A stretch of DNA of 64,000 nt, taken from NCBI GenBank assembly GCA_963715485.1, contig OY970244.1, positions 620,001-684,000 on the forward strand. The letters run 5' to 3'. A program made the position numbers and the translations under genes. Each line of letters begins with the position of its first letter. Position 1 is the stretch's first letter. Under the pieces are notes generated by a model. That model was not told the origin of the DNA. It made no database searches and saw only the letters and a program-made list of their open reading frames with translations. Positions 28,780 to 37,340 of the stretch are shown in pieces. The DNA comes from SG8-30 sp963715485. GTDB lineage: Bacteria; Pseudomonadota; Gammaproteobacteria; Steroidobacterales; Steroidobacteraceae.

Positions 28780-29222
28780 CGGTCGATCTCGAAGCGCGGA
28801 TCGAGGCAGACGCCCGCCTCCGACAGCACGAAGTACTTGTGCTCGCCGGCCGCAGCATCCTCGGGCACATTGATGATGATCTTGTGTTTCTCCGCCGGAT
28901 CCACGTTGCTGGCGACCAGCCAGCCGTTCGCCGCGTTCTCCGGCAGGGTGATCACGCCGCCATTCTTCTGCGGCGCCGGCGTGATGTTGATCCGGACCTC
29001 GTCGCCGGGCCCGGCCGAGACGCACTCGGGGTTGGCGGCCGAACCGCCGGACTTGTTCAGGTTGATGTTCACCACGGCGGCCTTCGGGCAGGCCCCGGAC
29101 TTCGCCTGGGTCTGGCATCCCTCGATGACTCCCATGGCCGGGACCGGGGTCGCCGGAGGTGACGCGCCACAGGCTCCGAGCAGGAGCATTCCAGGCAGCA
29201 CAGCCAGCAGTGTCTTGTTCAT
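28776..29222 (-). CDS. Lipoprotein with a cupredoxin-like region
   Basis: 148 aa. The signal peptide has the lipobox LLLGAC (Cys18). The mature part has GDEVRINITP, GVITLPENAANGWL and a closing GEHKYFVLSEAGVCLDPRFE, suggesting an immunoglobulin/cupredoxin-type beta-sandwich. No copper-binding His-Cys-His set is evident. Cysteines in EGCQTQAKSGACP and the C-terminus could form disulfides. The stop overlaps the SDR start. Confidence 0.65.
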   Translation of the reverse strand: MNKTLLAVLPGMLLLGACGASPPATPVPAMGVIEGCQTQAKSGACPKAAVVNINLNKSGGSAANPECVSAGPGDEVRINITPAPQKNGGVITLPENAANGWLVASNVDPAEKHKIIINVPEDAAAGEHKYFVLSEAGVCLDPRFEIDR

Positions 29223-29258
29223 GAATCGGCTCCTTTGGATCTTGCCCGGTTCACCGGG

Positions 29259-31484
29259 TCATTGCGGCACGGCGGCGAGGACCGCCTCGAAGGCCGGGTC
29301 GTTGCGCAAGTCCCCGACATAGGGCTCCGCCGCCAGTGTCTTCGGCGGGTACCCGTTCTCGACCGCGCGCTGAAAGGACGCGAGTGCCGCATCCTTCTCG
29401 CCGCTGCGCAACTGGATCAACCCGGTGTAGTACAGCCCGAAGGGATCGTCAGGGGCAATCTCAATCCCCCTCTCCAGTGCGTCCCGGGCCTCTTCCCAGC
29501 GCCCCAGCATGTGCAGGGCCCATGCGTACACGTAGGTCGTGTCCACGTCCGTGGGGTCCACCGCCAGGCGCTTGGCGGCCAGCTCCGCCGAGCGACTGAA
29601 TGCCTCTCTCGCCTCGGCTTCGCGGCCGTCGAACTGAAGGGCGTCGGCGAGGTTGATCCACTTGATGGTTTCGTCCGGGTTCAACTTGATGGCCTTGCGG
29701 TGCATCTCGACGGACTTCCTGAAGTCCCACAGGTAGTAATAAAGGACGCCCAGGTTCGAATACGCAGTCCGGGAGCCCTGGATCTCCAGCGACTCCTCGT
29801 ACACCTGCTTGGCCTCGGCAAACTCTCCTGCCATGGACAAGGCGGCCCCGAGGTTGCCGCGGGCCTGGAAATTGCCCGGCTCGAGCGATGCCGCCTGCCG
29901 GAACACCCCTGCTGCGTCGAGGTACCGTCCCTCACTGAACAGGAACGCGCCATAGTCGTTCAGCGTGCGCCAGTTGCCAGGCTGGGTCGCGACGGCTTTC
30001 TGCAGCAGCTTCTCCGCCGCCGGCGCCTGCTGGCGCGAGGCATACACCACGGACAGCCCGTTCATGGCGCGCACGTCGTTGGGGTTGGCCTCCAGCGCCG
30101 TGCGGTAGGCGCGCGCCGCATCGTCCTGGCGCCCTGTGCGCCGGTACAGGTCGCCGAGCGAGGTGTTCACCATGTAAAGGCGCGGCGATTCGGCCAGCGC
30201 CGCCGCGCAGGCCTGTTCCGCAGCGCTGATGTCAGCCGGGTCGTTGCTGATGTGGTAGCGGTAGACGTGCGCCTCGCACAGGCCGGCGTGGGCGGCGGCG
30301 TACTGCGGGTCGATCCCGAGGGCCTGCTGGTAGAAGCCGATCACCTGCGCGAGGGAGTCGAGCGTGCGCGGCTGCTCGTAAAGGTCCTTGCCGTGGCGGT
30401 AGGCCACATAGGCGTCGAGGTCGGTGGCATCCTGCGGCACGGCCAGCATCGGCGCGCCGTCCTCCGGCAACGCCACGCGGAAGTTCGACACCGTCAGCTG
30501 CGTGATCTCGTCGCGCAGCGCGAAGAAGTCGGACACCGGGCGGTCGAACTTGCGCGACAGCACCTGGAAGCCGGTGCCGGAGTCGATGAGCTGCACGATC
30601 ACGCGCATGGCATCGCCCTGGATCTGCACGCTGCCCTCGACGTAGCGGGCGACGCGCAGGCGTTCGCGCACGCGGGTGGACCCTGCGTTCGGTTCCAGCG
30701 TGAACGAGTCGCCGCGCGAGGACACGAACAGCCCGGGCACGCTGGACAGGGCCGTGATCAGGTCGTCGGCGAGGCCGTCGGAGAACACCTGCGTCTGCTC
30801 GCTGCCGTCGAGGTTGACGAAGCGCAGCACCGCGATGGAGCTGTCCAGCACGGCGGGCAGGTCGCGGCTCGGATCACGGGCGGCGGGCGCTTCAGCGGGC
30901 GCCGGTGGGGGGGTGGCGTCCGGGCGCAGCACCGAGAACAGGATCGCCGCGGCCAGCACTGCAATGGCGATGCCTCCCGCGACCAGCGGCAGGCGCTGCC
31001 GCGACCTGGAGGGCGGCTGCAGGGCAGCGGCCGGCTCGACAGGTACGTCGTGCAAGGCCTGGCCGGCGACGCCTGCGATGCCGCGCACCAGCGCGGCGAC
31101 CTCTGGCGACTTCGGGTCGCCCTTCCAGCCGGTGAGCTTCACCGCCTGGTACTGGCCGAAGCCCAGGGGTGGCGGCGTCCCGTCGATCGAGACCGGCACC
31201 AGCTTGCGCTGCTTGCGGCCGCGGGAAGCCTCGTCCAGGACCCAGTCAGAGCGCACCGAGGCGGCGGACCACAGCACGACGACCGCGTCGCAGCGGTCGA
31301 GCGCGGCCTCGATCGAGCGGGCGAACTCGGCGCCACCCTCGATGCGGGCGTCCCACCAGACCTCGAGCCCAGCCTCTTCCAGGGCGTAGACCAGCTTCGC
31401 CGCCGACGGCTCGTCGGACCGGGCGTAGCTGAGGAAGACGTTCGGCGTCCGGTCGGCTGGCTGGTTTTCTTCAGGCCCGGACAA
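29259..31484 (-). CDS. TIR domain - transmembrane - TolB/FlgO-like - TPR protein, copy 2
   Basis: 741 aa. No ATG fits. A TTG at 31484 with GGGGGAG 8 bases upstream gives MSGPEENQPADRTPNVFLSYARSDE, matching the first residues of the paralogue at 21520-23460. The TIR domain (15-125) keeps W81 and E85 at the same positions. A membrane helix lies at 165-186. TolB-like SSIAVLRFVNLDGSEQTQVFSDGLADDL follows, then about eleven TPR units. The two paralogues are most alike in the TIR part and diverge after the membrane helix, suggesting the same signalling output with different periplasmic inputs. Confidence 0.85.
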   Translation of the reverse strand: MSGPEENQPADRTPNVFLSYARSDEPSAAKLVYALEEAGLEVWWDARIEGGAEFARSIEAALDRCDAVVVLWSAASVRSDWVLDEASRGRKQRKLVPVSIDGTPPPLGFGQYQAVKLTGWKGDPKSPEVAALVRGIAGVAGQALHDVPVEPAAALQPPSRSRQRLPLVAGGIAIAVLAAAILFSVLRPDATPPPAPAEAPAARDPSRDLPAVLDSSIAVLRFVNLDGSEQTQVFSDGLADDLITALSSVPGLFVSSRGDSFTLEPNAGSTRVRERLRVARYVEGSVQIQGDAMRVIVQLIDSGTGFQVLSRKFDRPVSDFFALRDEITQLTVSNFRVALPEDGAPMLAVPQDATDLDAYVAYRHGKDLYEQPRTLDSLAQVIGFYQQALGIDPQYAAAHAGLCEAHVYRYHISNDPADISAAEQACAAALAESPRLYMVNTSLGDLYRRTGRQDDAARAYRTALEANPNDVRAMNGLSVVYASRQQAPAAEKLLQKAVATQPGNWRTLNDYGAFLFSEGRYLDAAGVFRQAASLEPGNFQARGNLGAALSMAGEFAEAKQVYEESLEIQGSRTAYSNLGVLYYYLWDFRKSVEMHRKAIKLNPDETIKWINLADALQFDGREAEAREAFSRSAELAAKRLAVDPTDVDTTYVYAWALHMLGRWEEARDALERGIEIAPDDPFGLYYTGLIQLRSGEKDAALASFQRAVENGYPPKTLAAEPYVGDLRNDPAFEAVLAAVPQ

Positions 31485-31616
31485 GGTTGCTGCTCCCCCT
31501 GCAGCGGCAACTGAGGCCCAGTGTAGCGCGGCTTGGCCGGGGCGTCTGTGCATGCGGCGGCACCTGCAGGTGTCGTTCGCGGGCAGAATGGCGGGCAACC
31601 GGGGAGGAGGGACACG

Positions 31617-32081
31617 ATGAACAAGACGAAGCTCTGCATGGCGGCATCGCTGCTGCTTGCCCTGCCTGGGGTGTCCGGCGCTGGCGAAGCCGGGTCCCCG
31701 GCACTCTCCGCCGCCGAGCGCGAAGTGCTGGCCGCGGAGGATGCGTACGTCGCCGCCGAGGTGGGGCGCGACGAGGCAGTCCTGCAGCGGATGGTGGACG
31801 AGCGCTTCACCTTCAACCGCAGCGACGGCAGCACGACCGGCAAGGCCGAGCTGATCGAGGGCGTGATGGACATGCGGATGGCCGGCCAGGACATCACCGA
31901 CCGCACCGTGCTGGTCGAGGGCGACGTCGGCCTGATCTTCGGCTCCGCCGATATCCGCTTCGTGGCGGACGACGGCACCGAGACGGTGGAGCGTTATCGC
32001 TATACCTCCGCCTACGTGAAGCGCGGCGGCGAGTGGAAGTTCCTGGCGCTGCAGATGACCGGGCGGCCGAAGCAGGAGTGA
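31617..32081 (+). CDS. Exported DUF4440/SnoaL-like (NTF2 fold) protein
   Basis: 154 aa. A signal peptide is followed by LAAEDAYVAAEVGRDEAVL, RMVDERFTFNRSDGST and YTSAYVKRGGEWKFLALQMT, the start, core and end of the NTF2-like DUF4440 fold. It has a GGGGAGGAGGG ribosome site. The ligand or role is unknown. It is followed by a strong hairpin at 32097. Confidence 0.8.
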   Translation: MNKTKLCMAASLLLALPGVSGAGEAGSPALSAAEREVLAAEDAYVAAEVGRDEAVLQRMVDERFTFNRSDGSTTGKAELIEGVMDMRMAGQDITDRTVLVEGDVGLIFGSADIRFVADDGTETVERYRYTSAYVKRGGEWKFLALQMTGRPKQE

Positions 32082-32096
32082 GGTCCAGATCCGCTC

Positions 32097-32129
32097 GCGG
32101 GCCGGCGGCGCATGTCGCCACCGGCCCGC
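32097..32129. terminator. Hairpin between convergent genes
   Basis: The stem GCGGGCCGGCGGCG pairs with CGCCACCGGCCCGC around CATGT, with one mismatch. It lies 15 bp after one stop and 24 bp before the opposite one. It has no T-run, so it is a probable two-way attenuating structure. Confidence 0.55.
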
Positions 32130-32153
32130 TGCGATGTCATTCAGCCAGGGCGC

Positions 32154-32684
32154 TCAGGGGACCCGCGGATTGTTCGGCGCGAACACCCCGTCCGGGTTGA
32201 ACTCGAACACCCACGCGTGCAGCGTCCAGAGCTGGAACGCAGTGTTGGCCGTCCAGGCATCCGCCTGACCTGCGAACCCGGCCGGCGCCTTCTTCGACAG
32301 GTCCAGCGGCACCGCGTACTCGACGGCGACGAGCCGACGGGGTCCGCCGCAGGGGTCGTCCGCGTAGACCAGCAGCTCCGGCCGGGTCGGGTCGAACTCG
32401 CCGTCGAGCAGGTCCGCGTTCAGGTAGTGCCATCCCATGTTGTTGAAGAACACACCGATGTCGGCATAGCCTTCCGCGACCGCCTGGTCGACGTCGTGAA
32501 AGCGGCCCGTGGCCTGGCGGACCGCCTCCAGCTGCAGGATGGCGGCAGCCGGCAGCGAACTGCCGCTCGCCGTCGCGGTGTCCCCCTCGTGGGCGATGGC
32601 CGGGACGGTGATCGCGCAAGCCAGTGCGATCGCCGCGGCAAGCGGGTGCGTGGCGCGGCGGGAAAGAAGTTCAATCGTGTTCAT
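32154..32684 (-). CDS. Conserved exported protein of unknown function
   Basis: 176 aa with a signal peptide (ending AIAHEGD). The mature part has the blocks ATGRFHDVDQAVAEGYADIG, FFNNMGWHYLNADLLDG, PELLVYADDPCGGPRRL, VAVEYAVPLD and LWTLHAWVFEFNPDGVF. This pattern is familiar from exported proteins of many bacteria, but I know no function for it. Possible metal ligands are the His and Asp of FHDVD and HAW. It is transcribed toward the hairpin at 32097. Confidence 0.7.
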   Translation of the reverse strand: MNTIELLSRRATHPLAAAIALACAITVPAIAHEGDTATASGSSLPAAAILQLEAVRQATGRFHDVDQAVAEGYADIGVFFNNMGWHYLNADLLDGEFDPTRPELLVYADDPCGGPRRLVAVEYAVPLDLSKKAPAGFAGQADAWTANTAFQLWTLHAWVFEFNPDGVFAPNNPRVP

Positions 32685-32747
32685 GTGAATACCCCCTCGG
32701 TTGTGTCGTCTCGTGGTGTGCCGTGTGCGGCACGGCTGCAGGGCCGG

Positions 32748-33041
32748 CTAGGCGACCGCGGCCCGCGGTGGCTCTGCGGTCGATGGGTCGATCACCGACA
32801 GGACTTCGGCGATCGAGTTGGCGGGAAATCCGCCCTCCTGCGCGTGGCGGCGGACGAGGTCCTCGCTGGTCGCGCGATAGACGCAGTAGATCTTGTCCTG
32901 GGTCACGTAGCTGTGGACCCACTGGACGCCCGTGCCCAGCCGGTCCAGCACGCCGCAGGACTTCTGCGAGATGCCCCGCAGGTCATCCCCGCTGAACTGT
33001 CCGGCCCCCGGGATCTCGCGTTCGATGACATAAGTACGCAT
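32748..33041 (-). CDS. DUF4242 family protein
   Basis: 97 aa. It has MRTYVIEREIPGAG, SGVLDRLGTGVQWVHSYV-type spacing and DKIYCVYRATSEDLVRRHA, with GGFPANSIAEV at the end. This is the ferredoxin-like DUF4242 family, annotated in places as nickel-binding. It is a small cytoplasmic protein, probably co-expressed with the exported protein gene downstream (63 bp gap). No function is established. Confidence 0.85.
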   Translation of the reverse strand: MRTYVIEREIPGAGQFSGDDLRGISQKSCGVLDRLGTGVQWVHSYVTQDKIYCVYRATSEDLVRRHAQEGGFPANSIAEVLSVIDPSTAEPPRAAVA

Positions 33042-33242
33042 GAGCCGATGCCTCCTGTCGTTTCGTTGAGTGACGCGTCAGAGGCTAGGCGGGCGGTGCA
33101 GGGGTCGCCCGCCAGCTTTCCTGGGTTTTGCCTCACATTTTTCTCGCATCCGGGGCAGGGCAGCCCGTCGGTCGCCGCCGCTGCCCACGTGTTGGCATAC
33201 CATTGACCCGTAGGGGGACCCGGAGCAGGAGGGGGCGGGGCC

Positions 33243-35060
33243 ATGGCCCAGGACGCCCGTACGGCATTCGCCATCGGTGACTGGCTGGTCGAGCCGGAGC
33301 TGAACAGGATCAGCACGGCCACCGAGTCCGTGTACCTGCGCCGCCAGCTGATGGAAGTCCTCGTCTACCTGGCGGGCCAGCAGGGCCGGGTGGTGACGCT
33401 CGAGACGCTGCACGATGAACTCTGGCGCGGCAAGGTCGTCTCCAGCGGCACGATCTACAACTGCATCGCCGACCTGCGCCAGGCCCTGGCGCGCGACGGT
33501 CGCGGCATCGAATACATCGAGACCATCCCGAAGACGGGTTATCGCCTCAAGCCGCCGGCCATTACGCAGGCGCCGGCACCCGGCGCGGGCGCCTCGATCG
33601 CGCTGCTGCCGCTGGTCAATCGCAGCGGCGACCCGCAGGTCGACTACCTGTGCGAGGGCGTCGTCGACGAGGTGCTTCACCACCTGAAGCAGGTGCCGGG
33701 CCTGAAGGTGTTCTCTGCCTTCACCCTCAAGGACGAGAAGCTCGAGCCGCGTGTCGCCGGCCTGCGTTTCGGGGCGAAGTCCGTGCTGTCGGGCAGCCTG
33801 CAGAAGGCGGACCAGCGACTGCGCCTGGGCTTCCGGCTGGACGACGTGGAAAGCGGCGAGACGCTGTGGGCCGGCCGCTACGATCACGTGCTGACGGACG
33901 TGCTGGAAATCCAGGAACAGGTGGCGCGCGAGGTCGCGCAGGCGCTGCGACCTGCGCTTGGGGAGCAGCCAGCGCCGCCGCCCTCGGCGGCGGGCCGGTC
34001 ACCGCAATCGCACGAGGCGCTGAACGCCTTCCTGCTCGGCCGGCACGCGCTCTCGAAGGGCACCGAGGAGGCCTACGACGAGGCGATCCGCTACTTCGAG
34101 AAGGCGGTCCGCCTGGACCCGGACTTCGGGCGCGCCCATTACCGCCTGTACCTCGCGTGCCACCACAAGCGCCGCAACCACGGCGACGACCCGGCGCTGC
34201 TCGAGCGGTCACGCGTTGCGGTGGCGCGGGCTCGGGAGTGCGGCTTCAAGCCCCCTGTGCCGTGGATCCACATCGAGCGCAGGCTCTACCCGGAACGGCG
34301 GCCCGGCACGCAGGCACTCGCGGCCGAGGCCATCCGCAAGATCGTCGAGGGCGATCCCGAGTGGGGCAGCTTCGCCTACGAGCAGCTGACCTGGGTCCTG
34401 TCCGCCGCCGGCCTGTTCCGGGCCACGCGCGACTTCGCCCTGCACATGTTCGACTCGCCGCAGCACGACTACGCTGACTCGGACGCCGACGAGGAATTGC
34501 CGAACTACTACGCGGCGATCGGCGAGGTCGACGAGGCCATCCGGCTATGGTCGAGCGAGGTTCAGAAGGACCCGGAGAGGAGCTTCTTCCGCTACGAGCG
34601 GTCCGTGCTGTATTCGCGCACGGGGCAGTTCGACTACGCCACGCGCGACATCGAGGCGCTGGACGACCGCAAGTTCCGCTCCATGGCGCTGGCGACGTAT
34701 CACTTCTGGCGCGCAGAGCCGGACCTCCTGCGCAGCTACCACGACGAACTACTCGCGCAGGGCAGCGTCCATCCGTCCTACCTGGTCTTCACGCACTGCA
34801 TGCTGGATGAGCTGGACGTGGCGGTCGATTGCTACACGCGGGCCGTCAACTCGAGCCAACGCAGCTTCATCGACCTGGGCCCGCTGCGCGCCATGGCCAG
34901 GGGCCGCCTGCCGGGCGAGCTGAACGACCGGCTCGAGCAGCACCCGCGCTTCCAGGCGCTGCTGCTGGAGCACGGCGTGACGGAGACCTGGCGCGAGGAA
35001 TTGGCTGGGCAGCTCAATTCCATCAGCGGGCTGACGGGCATCCGCGTCCGGCCGGATTGA
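33243..35060 (+). CDS. CadC-like regulator: winged-helix DNA-binding domain, TolB-like segment, TPR
   Basis: 605 aa after an AGGAGGGGG site. Residues 5-100 are an OmpR/CadC-type winged helix (FAIGDWLVEPELNRI, LYNCIADLRQAL-type recognition helix, EYIETIPKTGYRL). A FlgO/TolB-like region follows (ASIALLPLVNRSGDPQVDYLCEGVVDEVLHHL), then TPR-like repeats. No clear membrane helix separates the halves, unlike classical CadC, so it may be soluble. Its C-terminal architecture matches that of the two nearby TIR proteins, with DNA binding in place of TIR. The target genes are unknown. Confidence 0.82.
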   Translation: MAQDARTAFAIGDWLVEPELNRISTATESVYLRRQLMEVLVYLAGQQGRVVTLETLHDELWRGKVVSSGTIYNCIADLRQALARDGRGIEYIETIPKTGYRLKPPAITQAPAPGAGASIALLPLVNRSGDPQVDYLCEGVVDEVLHHLKQVPGLKVFSAFTLKDEKLEPRVAGLRFGAKSVLSGSLQKADQRLRLGFRLDDVESGETLWAGRYDHVLTDVLEIQEQVAREVAQALRPALGEQPAPPPSAAGRSPQSHEALNAFLLGRHALSKGTEEAYDEAIRYFEKAVRLDPDFGRAHYRLYLACHHKRRNHGDDPALLERSRVAVARARECGFKPPVPWIHIERRLYPERRPGTQALAAEAIRKIVEGDPEWGSFAYEQLTWVLSAAGLFRATRDFALHMFDSPQHDYADSDADEELPNYYAAIGEVDEAIRLWSSEVQKDPERSFFRYERSVLYSRTGQFDYATRDIEALDDRKFRSMALATYHFWRAEPDLLRSYHDELLAQGSVHPSYLVFTHCMLDELDVAVDCYTRAVNSSQRSFIDLGPLRAMARGRLPGELNDRLEQHPRFQALLLEHGVTETWREELAGQLNSISGLTGIRVRPD

Positions 35061-35084
35061 TGAGGGCCGGGATAGAATGAGCGC

Positions 35085-35738
35085 ATGAACCGATTCCTCA
35101 CCCTGCTGGCCGCCGCGACGCTGCTCGCCGGCTGCCAGTCCGCCTACTACGCCGCGGCCGAGAAGGTCGGCTATGCCAAGCGCGAGATCCTGGTCGATCG
35201 CGTGGAGTCTGCGCGCGACGCGCAGCAGGACGCGCGCGAGGAGATCACCGACGCGCTGGCCGAGTTCCGCAAGGTGGTGGACTTCGACGGCGGCGAACTG
35301 GAGAAGCGCTACAAGGCCCTCGACGCGCAGCTGAAGGACAGCGAGCGGGCGGCCGAGGCCGTGCACAGCCGCATCGCAGCGGTCGAGGACGTGGCGGATG
35401 CGCTGTTCAAGGAATGGCAGGGCGAGCTCGAGCAGTACTCCAGCCCGACGTTGCGTGCCAAGAGCGAGGAGCAGCTGCGCCAGACGAAGGCGCGCTACGG
35501 CGAGATGATGGCGGCCATGAAGCGCGCCGAGGACCGTCTCGAGCCGGCGCTGCAACCGTTGCGCGACCAGGTGCTGTTCCTCAAGCACAACCTGAACGCG
35601 CAGGCCGTCGCGGGCCTCAAGGGCGAGGTGGTGCGCGTGGATGCCGAGGTCGGCCGCCTGGTGAAGGAACTGGATGCCGCCATCGCCGAGGCGGACCGGT
35701 TCATTGCGGAGCTGGAGCGGGCGGGGTCAGCCGGCTAG
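35085..35738 (+). CDS. DUF2959 family lipoprotein
   Basis: 217 aa with the lipobox LLAGC (Cys17), then QSAYYAAAEKVGYAKREILVDRVE, the family signature, and a long coiled coil rich in Ala, Glu and Lys. The DUF2959 family is found in gammaproteobacteria and its role is unknown. It starts 24 bp after the CadC-like gene and may be co-transcribed. Its stop overlaps the convergent antitoxin-like gene by 4 bp. Confidence 0.88.
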   Translation: MNRFLTLLAAATLLAGCQSAYYAAAEKVGYAKREILVDRVESARDAQQDAREEITDALAEFRKVVDFDGGELEKRYKALDAQLKDSERAAEAVHSRIAAVEDVADALFKEWQGELEQYSSPTLRAKSEEQLRQTKARYGEMMAAMKRAEDRLEPALQPLRDQVLFLKHNLNAQAVAGLKGEVVRVDAEVGRLVKELDAAIAEADRFIAELERAGSAG

Positions 35739-35962
35739 GCCTTGCACCGGATTCGAGCCCTTACCTCGGACCAGGGCGACCCGGATGCAGGGTCGCGTAG
35801 GTAGTCGTCCAGCCGGCGATCCAGTTCCGCCTGCTGCGCGGGAGTGACAGCTATCGCTTCCGGGACCTCCGCGATGCTGTCCCAGATCGCTTCCACGAGT
35901 TTGAGCCGCTCGGCGATGGGCAGTGCCAGCACATCGGTCAGGTTGATCGGCTTCACATCCAT
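35735..35962 (-). CDS. Addiction-module antitoxin-like protein without partner
   Basis: 75 aa: LPIAERLKLVEAIWDSIAE, followed by TPAQQAELDRRLDDYLRDP and SPWSEVRARI. This is the standard pattern of the putative addiction module component family (PF09720-type antitoxins), normally followed by a ParE/RelE toxin. Here the downstream side is the convergent DUF2959 gene, with no toxin frame. It is probably the remnant of a lost pair. Confidence 0.8.
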   Translation of the reverse strand: MDVKPINLTDVLALPIAERLKLVEAIWDSIAEVPEAIAVTPAQQAELDRRLDDYLRDPASGSPWSEVRARIRCKA

Positions 35963-35999
35963 AATCTAACACCGTCAGGCCGAATCCATGGCTCGGTGG

Positions 36000-36251
36000 C
36001 AAGCCTGCCTCCGGGCGAGCCTGGCTACAAGGCGCGTTTCTTGTGGAAGCGACTGGAAATTCCAGCGATCGGCCGCTTTGTCGGCGTGCTCGATCACATG
36101 GACGTCGAAGGTTTGTGTATCTACACTTACCAGCCGATATCCATGTGATCCAATGGCCTGGATTGGCGCGGCGAGTCCCGCCACGTCTTCAGCATGAGGA
36201 AAGCCAATGACCGCGAGAAAGGGCGCCTCGCACCGTACCTTGGGCTCTGAC
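36000..36251 (+). pseudogene. brnT: BrnT-like toxin remnant
   Basis: A frame ending at 36251 reads RGESRHVFSMRKANDRE, the conserved C-terminus of BrnT toxins, and overlaps the start of brnA as in working brnTA operons. Upstream in the same frame, KRLEIPAIGRFVG and MDVEGLCIYTY are interrupted by a TGA at about 36147. The usual BrnT N-terminus (FEWDxxK...KHGV) could not be found. The toxin therefore seems broken or rearranged. The upstream stretch may not belong to BrnT at all. Confidence 0.45.
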
Positions 36252-36500
36252 CTGAAGAAGGTCGACGCGCACCGCATCAAGCGTTCCGAGTACCGCGAGC
36301 TCCCCGAACTGAAGGACGGGATGCTCGAACGGGCCGTGATCAACAAGGGCGGCCGGCCCCGGTCGCCCAACCCGCGCCAGCTGATCTCGCTGCGGTTGCC
36401 GGCGGACGTCATCGAACGCTGGCGTGCCTCGGGCCCCGGCTGGCAGACTCGCATGGCCGAGCGCCTGGCGAGGGGCCCCATTCCGCGGGCCAGGGACTGA
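36207..36500 (+). CDS. brnA: BrnA-type antitoxin
   Basis: 97 aa. The N-terminal part KVDAHRIKRSEYRELPEL is followed by ERAVINKGGRPRSPNPRQ and the ribbon-helix-helix segment ISLRLPADVIERWRASGPGW with QTRMAERL. This is typical of BrnA antitoxins, which bind BrnT and repress their own operon. It starts inside the BrnT-like remnant. It appears intact, although its toxin does not. Confidence 0.85.
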   Translation: MTARKGASHRTLGSDLKKVDAHRIKRSEYRELPELKDGMLERAVINKGGRPRSPNPRQLISLRLPADVIERWRASGPGWQTRMAERLARGPIPRARD

Positions 36501-36527
36501 CGGCGCGGATCCAACCAGGAGCTCCCC

Positions 36528-37292
36528 ATGAACACCTGCGCCGTCGTCGGCACCGTCCTGCAGATCTGGCGCTTCCCCGTGAAGAGCATGCGCGCGGAGC
36601 GCCTCGAGCACGCCGAGATCACCGAGCGGGGCCTGGTGGGCGACCGCGCCTGGGCGCTGATCGACGTGGCCACCGGCAAGCCGGCGAGTGCCAAGAAGGT
36701 GAACGACTTCCCCGGCATGATGGACCTCTCCGCGCGCTTCACCGAGCCGCCGCGCGCCGGGCACGCGCCGCCGCCGGTGGTGATCACGCTGCCCGACGAC
36801 CACACCTGCTACAGCGGCACGGCCGAGGCAGACCAGATGCTGTCCGACTGGTTCAAGCGCGAGGTGAAGCTGGTGCCCGGTGTCGGAGGACGACGTCCTA
36901 CCTCGACGCCTACCCGATGTCGCTGATCACGACTTCCTCGCTGCACCGGTTCGAGGAACTCGCGCCCGGCAGCCGCTTCGACCCGCGCCGCTTCCGCATG
37001 AACCTGGTGCTGGAGACCGGCGCCCCGGGCCTGGTCGAGAACGGCTGGCTGGAGCATCGCCTGACGATCGGCGAGCAGGCGTCGCTGACGGTCACGCTAC
37101 CCGACTCGCGCTGCGTGATGATCACGCTGCCGCAGGAGGACCTGCCCGAGGACCGCGCCATCATGCGCACGCTGATGGAGCACAACCGCCTGGACATCGG
37201 CGAGACGACGGCCCGGCCCTGCGCCGGGCGTGTACGCCGACGTCACTGCGGGCGGTGCGATCGCGGTCGGCGACCGGGTGATCCTGGACTGA
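36528..37292 (+). CDS. MOSC domain protein (YcbX-like), two frameshifts
   Basis: About 254 aa. The N-terminal beta-barrel domain reads VLQIWRFPVKSMRAERL and ERGLVGDRAWALID. A frame change near 36885 leads into AYPMSLITTSSLHRFEEL and the MOSC core DPRRFRMNLVLET, then VMITLPQEDL. A second change near 37210 restores ARPCAGVYADVTAGGAIAVG and DRVILD. MOSC proteins bind molybdenum cofactor and often transfer sulfur or reduce N-hydroxylated compounds. The conserved cysteine that binds Moco may be the one in ARPCAG or DSRC. Confidence 0.8.
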
Positions 37293-37307
37293 ACTACCAG
37301 GTGAAAG

Positions 37308-37334
37308 GGCCGGGGACGCGAAGCGCCCCCGGCC
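37308..37334. terminator. Strong hairpin between convergent genes
   Basis: The stem GGCCGGGGACGC pairs with GCGCCCCCGGCC around GAA, with one mismatch. It lies between the MOSC stop (37292) and the exported protein stop (37341) and can serve both directions. No T-run is seen on either side. Confidence 0.6.
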
Positions 37335-37340
37335 ACCAGG

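Noticed and set aside
35975..36189. A minus-strand frame in the intergenic block with a protein-like stretch (HVIEHADKAADRWNFQ)
   Set aside because: No start with ribosome site and no family match; the plus strand has a recognisable BrnT end.
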